Shown here in pieces: positions 54,903-62,342 of a stretch of DNA of 64,000 nucleotides. The stretch lies in the NCBI RefSeq assembly GCF_003051005.1, contig NZ_QAOW01000007.1:228066-292065 (forward strand). The letters run 5' to 3'. The position numbers were made by a program, and so were the translations under genes. Under the pieces are notes generated by a model, which saw nothing but the letters and a program-made list of their open reading frames with translations, did not search any database and was not told where the DNA came from. Position 1 is the stretch's first letter, and the number at the start of each line of letters is the position of its first letter. Source of the stretch: Rhodococcus sp. OK519 (GTDB lineage: Bacteria > Actinomycetota > Actinomycetes > Mycobacteriales > Mycobacteriaceae).

Positions 54903-55859
54903 ATGACGCCGCACGACGAAACGGACGAAACCCGCCCCCGCGTAGCGCTGTTCGGGGCAGCCGGTTTCATCGGCGATGCCACTTTACGGGCACTTGTCCA
55001 GTCTCGCGGCGAAGTCACCGCGCTCGTCCGGCGACCTCCGGACTTCCCGCGTGAAAATGTCCGATATGTCTTGGCTGATATCGGCGATCCCTCGACCTTG
55101 CTCCCGGCGCTCGAAGGCATCGACGTGATAGTTCACGCGGCCGGCTACACCGGTTCGGACGAGAACCTCTGCAAGCAGATCAATTACGACGGCACGCGGA
55201 ACGTGCTCACGGCGGCCGCGGCCCGGTCGGTCGACTCCGTCATCAATCTCAGCACTATCGGCGTCTACGGCCAGGGCCCGTTCCGGGACATCGTCGAGGA
55301 CGCCCGCGAACCGAACCCCGTCACCACGCTCAGCGCCACCCGGGCTGCGGCCGACCGGATGGTCCGCGCCGACGGTGGGATCACTGTCCGACCCGGATTC
55401 ATCCACGGACTGGGCGATCGCTGGTTCCTGCCCGGGCTTCGGCACATCCTGGCGCGGACCGGGGCGTGGATCGACGACGGTACCGCGATGCTGTCGACCA
55501 TCGCCGTCGACGAACTCGGCGAACTGATCGCCCACCTCGCGCTCACCTGCTCCGACGACGACAGCGGCGCCCTGTTCCACGCGGCCTCACCGCAGCCGCT
55601 GTCGGTGTCCGACATCGCAACCCGCCTGGCCGCCGACGGTTCAGGTCTCCCCCACTCCAGTTGCTCGTACGCGGAGGCCCTCGCCCGTGCCGATTCCGTC
55701 GGCCTCACCGCTCGGCACATCGACCTCGTCGGCCGGGACCACACGATCGACTCGACGAAACTGTGGCATCGGACGGGCCGCCGGACCGTGGTCGGCACGT
55801 CGCCGGAGTTCCCGATTCGTCCACGCGAGACCAACCGCAGTGCCAACCTGAATCCATGA
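54903..55859 (+). CDS. gblE: NAD-dependent epimerase/dehydratase-family protein of the butyrolactone cluster
   Basis: 318 residues of extended SDR. VALFGAAGFIGDATLRALVQ binds cofactor, ADIGDPSTLLPALEGIDVIV follows, and INLSTIGVYGQGPF holds the active-site Tyr region. Its position next to the AfsA-like synthase and the receptor matches the gblE gene of the Rhodococcus gbl cluster, where it is thought to reduce or process the butyrolactone precursor. The 44-bp gap to the divergent gblR must contain the shared operator. gpsA follows 34 bp downstream. Confidence 0.82.
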   Translation: MTPHDETDETRPRVALFGAAGFIGDATLRALVQSRGEVTALVRRPPDFPRENVRYVLADIGDPSTLLPALEGIDVIVHAAGYTGSDENLCKQINYDGTRNVLTAAAARSVDSVINLSTIGVYGQGPFRDIVEDAREPNPVTTLSATRAAADRMVRADGGITVRPGFIHGLGDRWFLPGLRHILARTGAWIDDGTAMLSTIAVDELGELIAHLALTCSDDDSGALFHAASPQPLSVSDIATRLAADGSGLPHSSCSYAEALARADSVGLTARHIDLVGRDHTIDSTKLWHRTGRRTVVGTSPEFPIRPRETNRSANLNP

Positions 55860-55893
55860 GTCCCGAGACCGTCCCAGCACGAGGTGATCACTG

Positions 55894-56901
55894 ATGGCCC
55901 GACCCGTCCGCGTCGTCGTCCTCGGCTCCGGGTCGTGGGGCACCACCGTGGCCAAGCTCGCCGCCCACAACACCCCCACGCTGCTGTGGTCGCGTAACCC
56001 CGAGACGGCCGACGAGATCAACACCGAGCACCGCAACACGCGCTACCTCGGTGACCACGAGTTGCCCGAGAGCCTGCGGGCGACGTCCGACATCGTCGAG
56101 GCCGCGAACGAGGCCGACGTCCTGGTGGTGGGGGTGCCGTCGCACGCGATCCGCAGCACGCTGGGCCTGATCTCCAACGAGGTCCGCGCATGGGTGCCGG
56201 TGCTCTCGCTCGCGAAGGGCCTCGAGCCCGGCACCCGGCAGCGGCCCACCGAGGTGATCTCCGAATGCCTGCCCGGCCACCCGGTAGGCCTGCTGGCCGG
56301 CCCCAACATCGCCCGGGAGATCGCCGACGGCCTGGCCGCCGCGTCGGTGGTCGCGACGCAGGATGTGGACGTCGCGACGGCGCTACAACCGCTGTTCGCG
56401 TCCAAGGTCTTTCGCGTATACCGCAACACCGACGTCCTCGGCTGCGAGCTGGGCGGCGTACTCAAGAACATCGTGGCGATCGCGTCGGGCATGGCCGACG
56501 GGCTGGGCGTCGGAGACAACACCCGCGCGATGGTCCTCGCCCGCGGTCTCGCGGAGATGACGCGACTCGGGGAGGCGATGGGCGCCAACCCGCGCACCTT
56601 CGCCGGACTCACCGGTGTCGGCGACCTCATCGCCACCTGCATGAGCCCGGCGTCGCGCAACCGCCGCGTCGGCGAGGCCATCGCGCGCGGGCTCACCGTC
56701 GACGAGGCGGTGGAGAAGCTGGGGCAGGTGGCCGAGGGGGTCAAGACCGCGCCGACAGTGATGGAATTGGCCCGCGACTACGACGTCGAGATGCCGATCG
56801 CCGCCGAGGTGGAGGCCGTCGTCGCCGGACGAAAAACTCCCGAGGAAGCCTACCGTGGCCTGCGGAAAGTCGCCCCGGGCGGCGAGGACGAGGTGGCCTG
56901 A
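55894..56901 (+). CDS. gpsA: NAD(P)-dependent glycerol-3-phosphate dehydrogenase
   Basis: 335 residues, usual length. [19 protein letters not shown] is the nucleotide site, [14 protein letters not shown] and [20 protein letters not shown] (with the catalytic Lys) follow, then [19 protein letters not shown]. It reduces dihydroxyacetone phosphate to sn-glycerol 3-phosphate for phospholipid synthesis. GAGGTG lies eight bases before the ATG. Glycerol-derived precursors are also used by AfsA, so its place beside the gbl cluster may be useful, though it may be chance. Confidence 0.95.
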   Translation: MARPVRVVVLGSGSWGTTVAKLAAHNTPTLLWSRNPETADEINTEHRNTRYLGDHELPESLRATSDIVEAANEADVLVVGVPSHAIRSTLGLISNEVRAWVPVLSLAKGLEPGTRQRPTEVISECLPGHPVGLLAGPNIAREIADGLAAASVVATQDVDVATALQPLFASKVFRVYRNTDVLGCELGGVLKNIVAIASGMADGLGVGDNTRAMVLARGLAEMTRLGEAMGANPRTFAGLTGVGDLIATCMSPASRNRRVGEAIARGLTVDEAVEKLGQVAEGVKTAPTVMELARDYDVEMPIAAEVEAVVAGRKTPEEAYRGLRKVAPGGEDEVA

Positions 56902-56990
56902 CCGGTCTTGGCGATTTGTCTTGAACGCTGTTCAAGTTGCACACTGCTGACGTCAAGCGGTGAGGGAGGCGCTGCACGGAAACCTCACGG

Positions 56991-58487
56991 ATGGGATGCA
57001 GCGTGTCGGAGGCGGTTCGTCATACCCGGGTGCTGATCGTGGGCGCCGGATTCGCCGGCCTCGGCATGGCCCTGCGGCTCGCCCGCAGCGGTGAGCGCGA
57101 CTTCGTCATTCTCGAGCAGGCCGACACGGTGGGCGGCACGTGGCGGCAGAACACCTATCCGGGGGCCGAGTGTGACATCCCGTCGGTCCTGTACTCGTAC
57201 TCGTTTGCCCCCAAGCCGGATTGGACGTCGTCGCATGCGCCGCAGCCCGAGGTCCTGGACTACCTCACCGAACTGACGGACCGCCACGGGCTGGGCGACC
57301 ACCTCGAACTCGGCACCGCGGTGGCCGGAGCACGGTGGGACGAGACCGCCTGCCGCTGGCAGGTTTTCGACAAGTCCGGACGCGAGTTCGTGGCGCAGCA
57401 TCTGGTGGTCGCGTCCGGAGCCCTCAACGTGCCGCGCATCCCGCGTATCCCCGGCGCCGAGACGTTCGCGGGTGCGAGCATGCACACGGCGGCGTGGCGC
57501 GACGACGTCGACCTCACAGGCAAGCGAGTGGCCCTGATCGGGACCGGCGCGAGCGCGATCCAGTTGGCGCCGCACCTCGCCGAGCGGGCGGGCGAACTCC
57601 ACGTCTTCCAGCGCACGCCGGCATGGATTCTGCCACGTCGGAGGTTGCGCGGGGTGGTGGCGGCGAGCCGTCGGAGCACGATGGCGCGCAGGATGTTCCG
57701 CGCGGCCACCTACTGGGGAGCCGAAACGCTCGCGCTCGGGCTGAGTCGCCGTCCGGGTCTGCTGGCACGCACCCAGGCTCGCGCCCTCCGGCACCTACGG
57801 GATCAGGTGCCCGACGCCGCCCTGCGCGACGCCCTCACCCCCGGTTACCGGATCGGCTGCAAGCGAATCCTGCGGTCGGACGACTTCTACCCCACCCTGA
57901 TGCGGCCGAACACGTCGCTCGTCACCGACGCGATCACCGAGATCCGCCCGGACTGTGTCGTCACTGCGGGCGGCACCCGCCGACCCGTCGATGTGATCGT
58001 GTACGCCACGGGATTTCGCGTTGCGGGCGCGCTCAATGGGATGCATCTGGTGGGCCGCGAGGGTGTCAGCTTGCTCGAACGCTGGCAGCGAGGCGGGGTG
58101 CGAACCCATCTGGGCGTCACGGTCTCCGGGATGCCGAACGCGTTCTTCCTCTCCGGCCCCAACACCGGATTGGGCCACAACTCGGTGATCGTGATGATCG
58201 AGGCGCAGATCGGGCACGTGCTGGACGCGATGCGCCTCGTCGACACCCACGGCGCCGGCGCCCTCGATGTGCGCGCCGAGACCCAGGACGCATTCGGCGC
58301 GGAACTGCGCGAGCGCCTCGCGCACGGTGTGTGGAGCACGGGAGGCTGCACCAGTTGGTACCTCGACGCCCACGGGTCCAATCACGCGCTGTGGCCGGGG
58401 TCGTCATGGGACTACCGGCGTCGCACTCGCGTCGTCGATCCCGCCGACTACGAACTTCTCCGCGAGACGACGGAATCGGTGGCGTGA
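56991..58487 (+). CDS. Flavin-containing (Baeyer-Villiger type) monooxygenase
   Basis: 498 residues. VLIVGAGFAGLGMALRLA is the FAD fold, FAGASMHTAAWRDD matches the BVMO fingerprint F-x-G-x3-H-x3-W, and VALIGTGASAIQLAPHLA is the NADPH fold. The later GPNTGLGHNSVIVMIEAQ is also typical. It should insert oxygen next to a ketone to give an ester or lactone. The start is uncertain: ATG at 56991 or GTG at 57003, neither with a good ribosome site. The short upstream gap separates it from gpsA. Confidence 0.87.
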   Translation: MGCSVSEAVRHTRVLIVGAGFAGLGMALRLARSGERDFVILEQADTVGGTWRQNTYPGAECDIPSVLYSYSFAPKPDWTSSHAPQPEVLDYLTELTDRHGLGDHLELGTAVAGARWDETACRWQVFDKSGREFVAQHLVVASGALNVPRIPRIPGAETFAGASMHTAAWRDDVDLTGKRVALIGTGASAIQLAPHLAERAGELHVFQRTPAWILPRRRLRGVVAASRRSTMARRMFRAATYWGAETLALGLSRRPGLLARTQARALRHLRDQVPDAALRDALTPGYRIGCKRILRSDDFYPTLMRPNTSLVTDAITEIRPDCVVTAGGTRRPVDVIVYATGFRVAGALNGMHLVGREGVSLLERWQRGGVRTHLGVTVSGMPNAFFLSGPNTGLGHNSVIVMIEAQIGHVLDAMRLVDTHGAGALDVRAETQDAFGAELRERLAHGVWSTGGCTSWYLDAHGSNHALWPGSSWDYRRRTRVVDPADYELLRETTESVA

Positions 58488-58513
58488 CGGGGACGTCGAC
58501 AGCAGGAAAAAGG

Positions 58514-58541
58514 TTGGACGCGATTCGGTCGAGGTTGATAG
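58514..58541 (+). promoter_or_regulatory. Putative promoter ahead of a leader ORF
   Basis: TTGGAC (58514-58519) and TGATAG (58536-58541) are separated by 16 bases and resemble a primary-sigma promoter. Transcription would start near 58548, so the first bases of the RNA would be the 5' arm of the inverted repeat described next. Confidence 0.45.
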
Positions 58542-58545
58542 CGTG

Positions 58546-58631
58546 CGCCCGACCGTGACTTCACGCGAGGAGGTGAGACCCATGTACGCAGCAACCATGT
58601 GGGTGCTCCCACTCGTGTGCGCGGTCGGGCG
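58546..58631 (+). promoter_or_regulatory. 10-bp inverted repeat enclosing the leader ORF start
   Basis: CGCCCGACCG at 58546-58555 and CGGTCGGGCG at 58622-58631 are perfect complements. The 3' arm lies within the last codons of the leader ORF, and the ribosome site of that ORF is in the 66-base loop. Ribosome progress over the short ORF would open or close this helix, an arrangement suited to attenuation. Confidence 0.5.
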
Positions 58632-58641
58632 ATTGACGTAG
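58582..58641 (+). CDS. Putative 19-residue leader peptide
   Basis: ATG at 58582 with GAGGAGG eight bases upstream encodes MYAATMWVLPLVCAVGRLT and stops at 58641, 45 bp before the hydrolase ATG. It has one Trp and one Cys codon. No longer protein fits this stretch. The strong ribosome site and the inverted repeat around it suggest a regulatory uORF rather than a chance frame. Which signal it would read is unknown. Confidence 0.5.
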   Translation: MYAATMWVLPLVCAVGRLT

Positions 58642-58686
58642 GTGTCGCCGGGAGCCCCTGACCAGGCAATCCCGAAAGGCAACACC

Positions 58687-59448
58687 ATGAAATTCACCTC
58701 CGAGACATCGTCGAACGGTGTCATCGAACGCACTTTCATTCTGGACGAGATCACCGGCGTGCTCTGGTCGCCCGCCACCGGATCCGGTGGCGGACCGCTG
58801 CTGCTGTCGGGGCATTCCGGCGGCATGCACAAGAAGGCGCCGGGACTGGTGGCCGGCGCACTGCACAGCGTCACCGCCGATGGCTTCACCGTCGCCGCCA
58901 TCGATGCACCCGGACACGGCGACCGACCACGGAACCAACAGGATCAACGGTGGGTCGACGCGATCCATCGAGCCCGGTCGACGGGCGAGCCCCTTGCTCC
59001 GATCGTCGTCGAACACAACATGTCGGTGGCGGAGCGCGCCGTGCCGGAGTGGCAGGCGACCCTGGACGCGCTACAGGCGCTGCCCGAGATCGGCGCCGAC
59101 GCGCAGATCGGCTACGGCGGCATGACATTGGGCGTCGCCACCGGGCTGCTGCTGGCGGCGGCCGACCCCCGGATCGCCGCGCTGAGCATCGGCGCGGTGT
59201 TCGTGAACGACGCCCTGCTCGAGGTGGCACGACAGATCACCGTCCCGGTCGAATACCGAATCCCGTGGGACGACGAGGAGATCGACCGAGCGTCCGGGTT
59301 CGCATTGTTCGACGCCTTCGCCTCGACGGAGAAGTCCCTGCACGCCCACCCGGGCCGGTACTTCGAGGCGCCCGAACACGAGCGCGACAGTTCGGCCCGG
59401 TTCTTCGCCCGTCACCTCGGCCGGACCGCCGGCGCGGCATCGGACTGA
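58687..59448 (+). CDS. Alpha/beta hydrolase-like protein with Thr in the nucleophile position
   Basis: 253 residues. LLLSGHSGGMHKKAPGLVAG and AAIDAPGHGDRP fit the alpha/beta hydrolase fold. The nucleophile elbow reads IGYGGMTLGVATG, that is G-M-T-L-G, where relatives have G-x-S-x-G. A Thr nucleophile would be rare, so the protein may be a weak hydrolase or a non-catalytic relative. GAAAGG lies seven bases before the ATG. It follows the leader ORF and ends before a perfect hairpin. Confidence 0.78.
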   Translation: MKFTSETSSNGVIERTFILDEITGVLWSPATGSGGGPLLLSGHSGGMHKKAPGLVAGALHSVTADGFTVAAIDAPGHGDRPRNQQDQRWVDAIHRARSTGEPLAPIVVEHNMSVAERAVPEWQATLDALQALPEIGADAQIGYGGMTLGVATGLLLAAADPRIAALSIGAVFVNDALLEVARQITVPVEYRIPWDDEEIDRASGFALFDAFASTEKSLHAHPGRYFEAPEHERDSSARFFARHLGRTAGAASD

Positions 59449-59456
59449 GGTAAGGC

Positions 59457-59493
59457 GGTATCGGCGTCCGGTGCGGGGCCGGACGCCGATACC
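59457..59493. terminator. Perfect 15-bp hairpin after the hydrolase gene
   Basis: Arms GGTATCGGCGTCCGG and CCGGACGCCGATACC with a seven-base loop lie nine bases after the hydrolase stop. There is no T-run on either strand, but its position between converging genes suggests a bidirectional terminator. It is close to the point where the window changes character. Confidence 0.7.
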
Positions 59494-59550
59494 ACCACCA
59501 CTCGGAGTGTGGAGACCGGCGGCTGCGCCGGCCGGGTAGTGGCTACGAGG

Positions 59551-59760
59551 TCAGTCGTGTGACGGGAAGCCGACTATCGCCAGGTTGAGCGGAAGCTGAT
59601 CCTTGCGCGGTTCCGCGGTGGCGAGCTTGTCCTGGAAATACTTGCCGGAGATGTAGTCGTCCGCGTTCACGACCTCCTCGAGCGGGACCTGTCCCGAGTA
59701 CTCGAAGCCGTCGAACACGTACGGCAACGAGTCGGCAGCGAGCAGGCTCGGGCCGTTCAT
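59551..59760 (-). pseudogene. C-terminal fragment of an unidentified protein
   Basis: 69 or more residues with good protein-like composition, including SLPYVFDGFEYSGQVPLEEV and NADDYISGKYFQDKLATAE, and ending IVGFPSHD. The frame continues upstream to a stop near 59829, but that part is the antisense of a hydrophobic plus-strand frame and reads as Pro/Ala/Thr filler. There is no ribosome site before the ATG at 59760. It looks like the 3' end of a longer gene whose 5' part was lost at a breakpoint near 59.77-59.79 kb. I do not recognise the family. Confidence 0.45.
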
Positions 59761-59773
59761 CAGCTGGAAGTGC

Positions 59774-59935
59774 TTGTTCTCGATCTTTGGCGGTGTGCTC
59801 GCTGTCGGCTTGGTGGGAGCCGGGGCCGGCTACCTCGTACGCCAGCTCCGGCCTAGAGCGCCGAAGATTGCCGGTATCGCAGTCGGTTGTGTGTCAGCGT
59901 TGGTGGTCGCAGTCGCAAATGCCTTCCTGACGTAG
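59774..59935 (+). CDS. Small two-helix membrane protein or 3' remnant
   Basis: From a TTG at 59774 the frame encodes 53 residues: FSIFGGVLAVGLVGAGAGYL, then RQLRPRAP, then IAGIAVGCVSALVVAVANAF. Two membrane helices separated by a short basic loop are unmistakable. GGAAG lies only three bases before the TTG, so the true start may have been further upstream and lost. It faces the truncated minus-strand fragment, with which it nearly abuts. It is too short for most gene callers. Confidence 0.42.
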   Translation: MFSIFGGVLAVGLVGAGAGYLVRQLRPRAPKIAGIAVGCVSALVVAVANAFLT

Positions 59936-60153
59936 GGAAGGAGTCAAGGCAAGCTCCAGCCAGAGAAGAACCGGCACACGCCGAACAGGCCACCGCCGAC
60001 CCGCCGCCGCAGGCCAGTGACGTTCCATCGCGTGCCCACCTCGAATATGAGTGAGCCGATCCCACGGGAAGCTTTGCCCACCTGACTGCATCTGACCGAG
60101 TAACGCGATCGGAAGAACCGTCCTCGCGAACCTCGGAAGGAATCGAGTAGGCC
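59936..60153. other. Intergenic stretch without a supported gene
   Basis: 218 bp between the small membrane frame and the next plus-strand gene. Only chance short frames are present. No repeat, promoter pair or terminator stood out. GGAAGGA near its end lies twelve bases before the next ATG. Confidence 0.5.
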
Positions 60154-60540
60154 ATGTCTACTCCCGCACCTCACAACTCCGGCGCCACCAGCGAGACGAG
60201 CATCCCGGAGGCGACGTTCTCGTGCGGAGCGTCCGGCAGCGTCACCGGATCGGCGGTCGATGCGTTCGAGGTAGACCTGAGCGACATGCTCGGCGGCCCG
60301 GGCCCGAGCCCGGGCGAGGTGTCGATGCAGTCCATCGATGCCGGTGTCGCTGCCGGGGGAGGGATTTCGGTCGGCGGCGGCTATGAGCACATCGACGCCC
60401 GCAGCCGGGTCGAGTGGGCACTCGGAATGGTCGCTGTCGTTCGTGGTCTTAGCCGGCGAGCTCGTCGATCCAGTTCGATCGCATCCGCAAGGCACGTTCC
60501 GTGCTACCGACGACGGCTCCGAGCCCGAGGAGCAAGCTGA
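60154..60540 (+). CDS. Hypothetical small protein, Gly/Ser-rich
   Basis: 128 residues. The first 95 have strong G/C third-position bias and a plausible sequence (TFSCGASGSVTGSAVDAFEV, then DLSDMLGGPGPSPGE and GGGISVGGGYEHIDARSR). The last 30 are Arg/Ser-rich and overlap the 3' end of the opposite-strand gene, so the natural C-terminus may be altered. No signal peptide or known motif was seen. It lies in the atypical region after 59.5 kb. Confidence 0.45.
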   Translation: MSTPAPHNSGATSETSIPEATFSCGASGSVTGSAVDAFEVDLSDMLGGPGPSPGEVSMQSIDAGVAAGGGISVGGGYEHIDARSRVEWALGMVAVVRGLSRRARRSSSIASARHVPCYRRRLRARGAS

Positions 60541-61090
60541 CTGGGAGGGGAAGTTGCACGGGAAGTGTGAAGGTTCCGATCGTGTCGGCGACAGGGGGAA
60601 TCCGGGAGATCGCTTCGATGATCTGTGGCACCGTGACGCACAAACCGGCGAGGACGAGCGCGGTCGAGACGAGGCCGACGACTCGACTCAAACCCGGGTG
60701 TCTATGGTGCATTCGGGCCCGGCGTCCTTCTGCGGATGCGGGATCGGGGTTCAGTTGCCGCTCGGTGCCGTCTGGACGCACGTAGTGGCACCGTTTGAGC
60801 CCGAAGCCGTTGATGGCGACCTCGATGTGACCGCCCGGGACCGAAAACCGGACCGGCATCCTGGCGAATGAGTGCAACGATCCATCCACATAGAGGCGCG
60901 CGCGTATCTCTCCGTCAGTCATGTCGCCAGCGTGGCGAACGTCGACGGCGTAGATGGACGTCGTGCCGTCAGAGGCGGGAAGCGTGATTGCGCGGAGGGA
61001 TCTGCCGAACATCTGCCACCAACGGTAGCGACTCAGCGGCTCACCGGACCCAGCACGCACACGCCGGAACCGCCAACTCCCAATCCCCAT
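60449..61090 (-). CDS. Hypothetical membrane protein divergent from the beta-lactamase gene
   Basis: About 213 residues. The N-terminal 120 are soluble, with RYRWWQMFGRSLRAITLPAS and ARLYVDGSLHSFARMPVRFS. Two hydrophobic helices follow (VVGLVSTALVLAGLCVTVP and LPLPVSLLLGLGAVVGS). The ATG at 61090 has GGGGA just upstream; a GTG at 61147 would lie inside an operator and is less likely. It shares a 90-bp control region, with two copies of a TetR-type operator, with the beta-lactamase gene. Function unknown; its co-regulation suggests an envelope role. Confidence 0.6.
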   Translation of the reverse strand: MGIGSWRFRRVRAGSGEPLSRYRWWQMFGRSLRAITLPASDGTTSIYAVDVRHAGDMTDGEIRARLYVDGSLHSFARMPVRFSVPGGHIEVAINGFGLKRCHYVRPDGTERQLNPDPASAEGRRARMHHRHPGLSRVVGLVSTALVLAGLCVTVPQIIEAISRIPPVADTIGTFTLPVQLPLPVSLLLGLGAVVGSTERALRMRSNWIDELAG

Positions 61091-61107
61091 TTTCCCCGCC
61101 AGTTCTG

Positions 61108-61124
61108 TTAGTACAGTGTGATAG
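61108..61124. promoter_or_regulatory. 17-bp operator copy 1 (TetR-type)
   Basis: TTAGTACAGTGTGATAG fits the palindrome TTA-N2-ACA-N-TGT-N2-TAA apart from the last base. It lies 18 bp from the start of the divergent membrane protein gene. The same element occurs at 61141 and at 62302 before the TetR gene. Confidence 0.7.
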
Positions 61125-61140
61125 ACATTGTCGAGCGAGG

Positions 61141-61157
61141 CTAGCACGCTGTGATAG
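61141..61157. promoter_or_regulatory. 17-bp operator copy 2 (TetR-type)
   Basis: CTAGCACGCTGTGATAG is a weaker copy starting 33 bp (about three helical turns) after copy 1. It lies 24 bp before the beta-lactamase ATG. The spacing would let two dimers bind the same face of the DNA. Confidence 0.6.
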
Positions 61158-61180
61158 AAAACTGCGACGAGAGGGTGCTC

Positions 61181-62107
61181 ATGGACGCTGAGTCGAATGG
61201 ACGAGGTGCGTACGACAAGATCCTGATTACCGCCGCCGCCATCGGCCTATGCCTGCTCCCCGCCTGCGGGCAGACCGAGCCGAGCGCCTCGGACGCCATC
61301 GACGCGACATCGGCTCCGGAGGCCGGCGTAGCCGATTCGGAGTTCGCTGCACTAGAGGAGCAGTTCGATGCGCGCCTGGGGGTGTACGCAGTCGACACCG
61401 GTACGGGGCGTGAGATCGAATGGAGGGGCGACGAAAGGTTCGCCTACGCTTCGACGATCAAGGCGCTAGCCGCCGCCGCGCTTCTCGACGACGTGGGCAC
61501 AGCGGGTCTTGCCAAGACCGTGGAGGTCGGCGCCTCGGACATCATCAAGCATTCCCCCGTGACCGAGACCAGAGTGGGGCAGACGATGACCCTCGACGAA
61601 ATCTGTGAGGCCGCACTGACCCAGAGTGACAATGCAGCCGCGAACTTCATCTTCGCCGAGCTCGGCGGACCGCAGGCATTCGACGCACGGCTCGATGAAC
61701 TCGGCGACGCCGGGACCACGGTCTCGCGTATCGAGCCGGACCTGAATGAAGCGCTCCCCGGGGACGCCCGCGACACCACCACCCCGCGAGCGTCCGCGAA
61801 CAACCTGCGCGAGTACGTCTTCGGTGATGCGCTCGATGACGAGGAGAAGACCACGCTGACCGACTGGATGAAGGCCTCGCGGACTGGGGACGCCTTGGTG
61901 CGCGCTCAACTGCCTGAGGATTGGACGGTCGGGGACAAGTCCGGTGGAGGAATGTACGGATCGCGCGGGGATTTGGCCGTGGTGTGGCCCACCGACGGAC
62001 GGCCGATCGTCATCTCGGTGCTGTCCTCACGTGATGAGCGGGAAGCTGACTACGACGACCGTCTGATCGCCGGGGCGGCGGCAGCCGCTGTAGGCCAGCT
62101 CCGCTAG
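61181..62107 (+). CDS. Class A beta-lactamase, lipoprotein
   Basis: 308 residues from ATG 61181 with GAGAGGG five bases upstream. A signal with ITAAAIGLCLLPACG ends in a lipobox Cys29. All class A motifs are readable: S91-T-I-K94, S149-D-N151, E185 in RIEPDLNEA and K253-S-G-G. The SDN and EPDLN blocks are intact, so it should be active. It hydrolyses beta-lactams outside the membrane. Two TetR-type operators lie just upstream and the TetR gene follows 235 bp downstream, so it is probably inducible. Confidence 0.9.
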   Translation: MDAESNGRGAYDKILITAAAIGLCLLPACGQTEPSASDAIDATSAPEAGVADSEFAALEEQFDARLGVYAVDTGTGREIEWRGDERFAYASTIKALAAAALLDDVGTAGLAKTVEVGASDIIKHSPVTETRVGQTMTLDEICEAALTQSDNAAANFIFAELGGPQAFDARLDELGDAGTTVSRIEPDLNEALPGDARDTTTPRASANNLREYVFGDALDDEEKTTLTDWMKASRTGDALVRAQLPEDWTVGDKSGGGMYGSRGDLAVVWPTDGRPIVISVLSSRDEREADYDDRLIAGAAAAAVGQLR

Positions 62108-62342
62108 GTCTCCGGTGCGCGTTTCTACATCGAGCGATCATTCAAGGCGTCCCAGCGCCCCCATCTACCCTGTGCCGATGTGGTTGCGGTCTTCTGGGGA
62201 AGCACTCTCCCCATGAGGGAGGTCGCCGAGGCCACGCCACTCGCTCGCTTCCTGTCGGCCGAATGTTCTGTCACAGCACTGTGCAGATCGACTTCACTCA
62301 ATTAGTACACTGTGATAAAACAGCTTCGGGAGGCATGAACCT
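62108..62342. other. Gap before the TetR gene, with an operator and a second palindromic patch
   Basis: No gene is supported in these 235 bp. TGTCACAGCACTGTGCAG around 62266-62285 resembles the ACA-N-TGT core of the operator and may be a further weak site. The clear operator lies at 62302. Confidence 0.5.
62302..62318. promoter_or_regulatory. 17-bp operator copy 3 (TetR-type, autoregulatory)
   Basis: TTAGTACACTGTGATAA is the best copy of the palindrome TTA-N2-ACA-N-TGT-N2-TAA. It lies 24 bp before the TetR ATG, where binding would block transcription. Confidence 0.75.

Noticed and set aside
54859..54903. N-terminal extension of the butyrolactone receptor to the ATG at 54903
   Set aside because: It would overlap the divergent epimerase start and leave no control region; the GTG at 54858 gives the usual receptor N-terminus.
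61147..61180. GTG starts at 61147 (minus) and 61151 (plus) for the divergent membrane protein and beta-lactamase genes
   Set aside because: Both lie inside an operator copy and lack ribosome sites, while the later ATGs have them.
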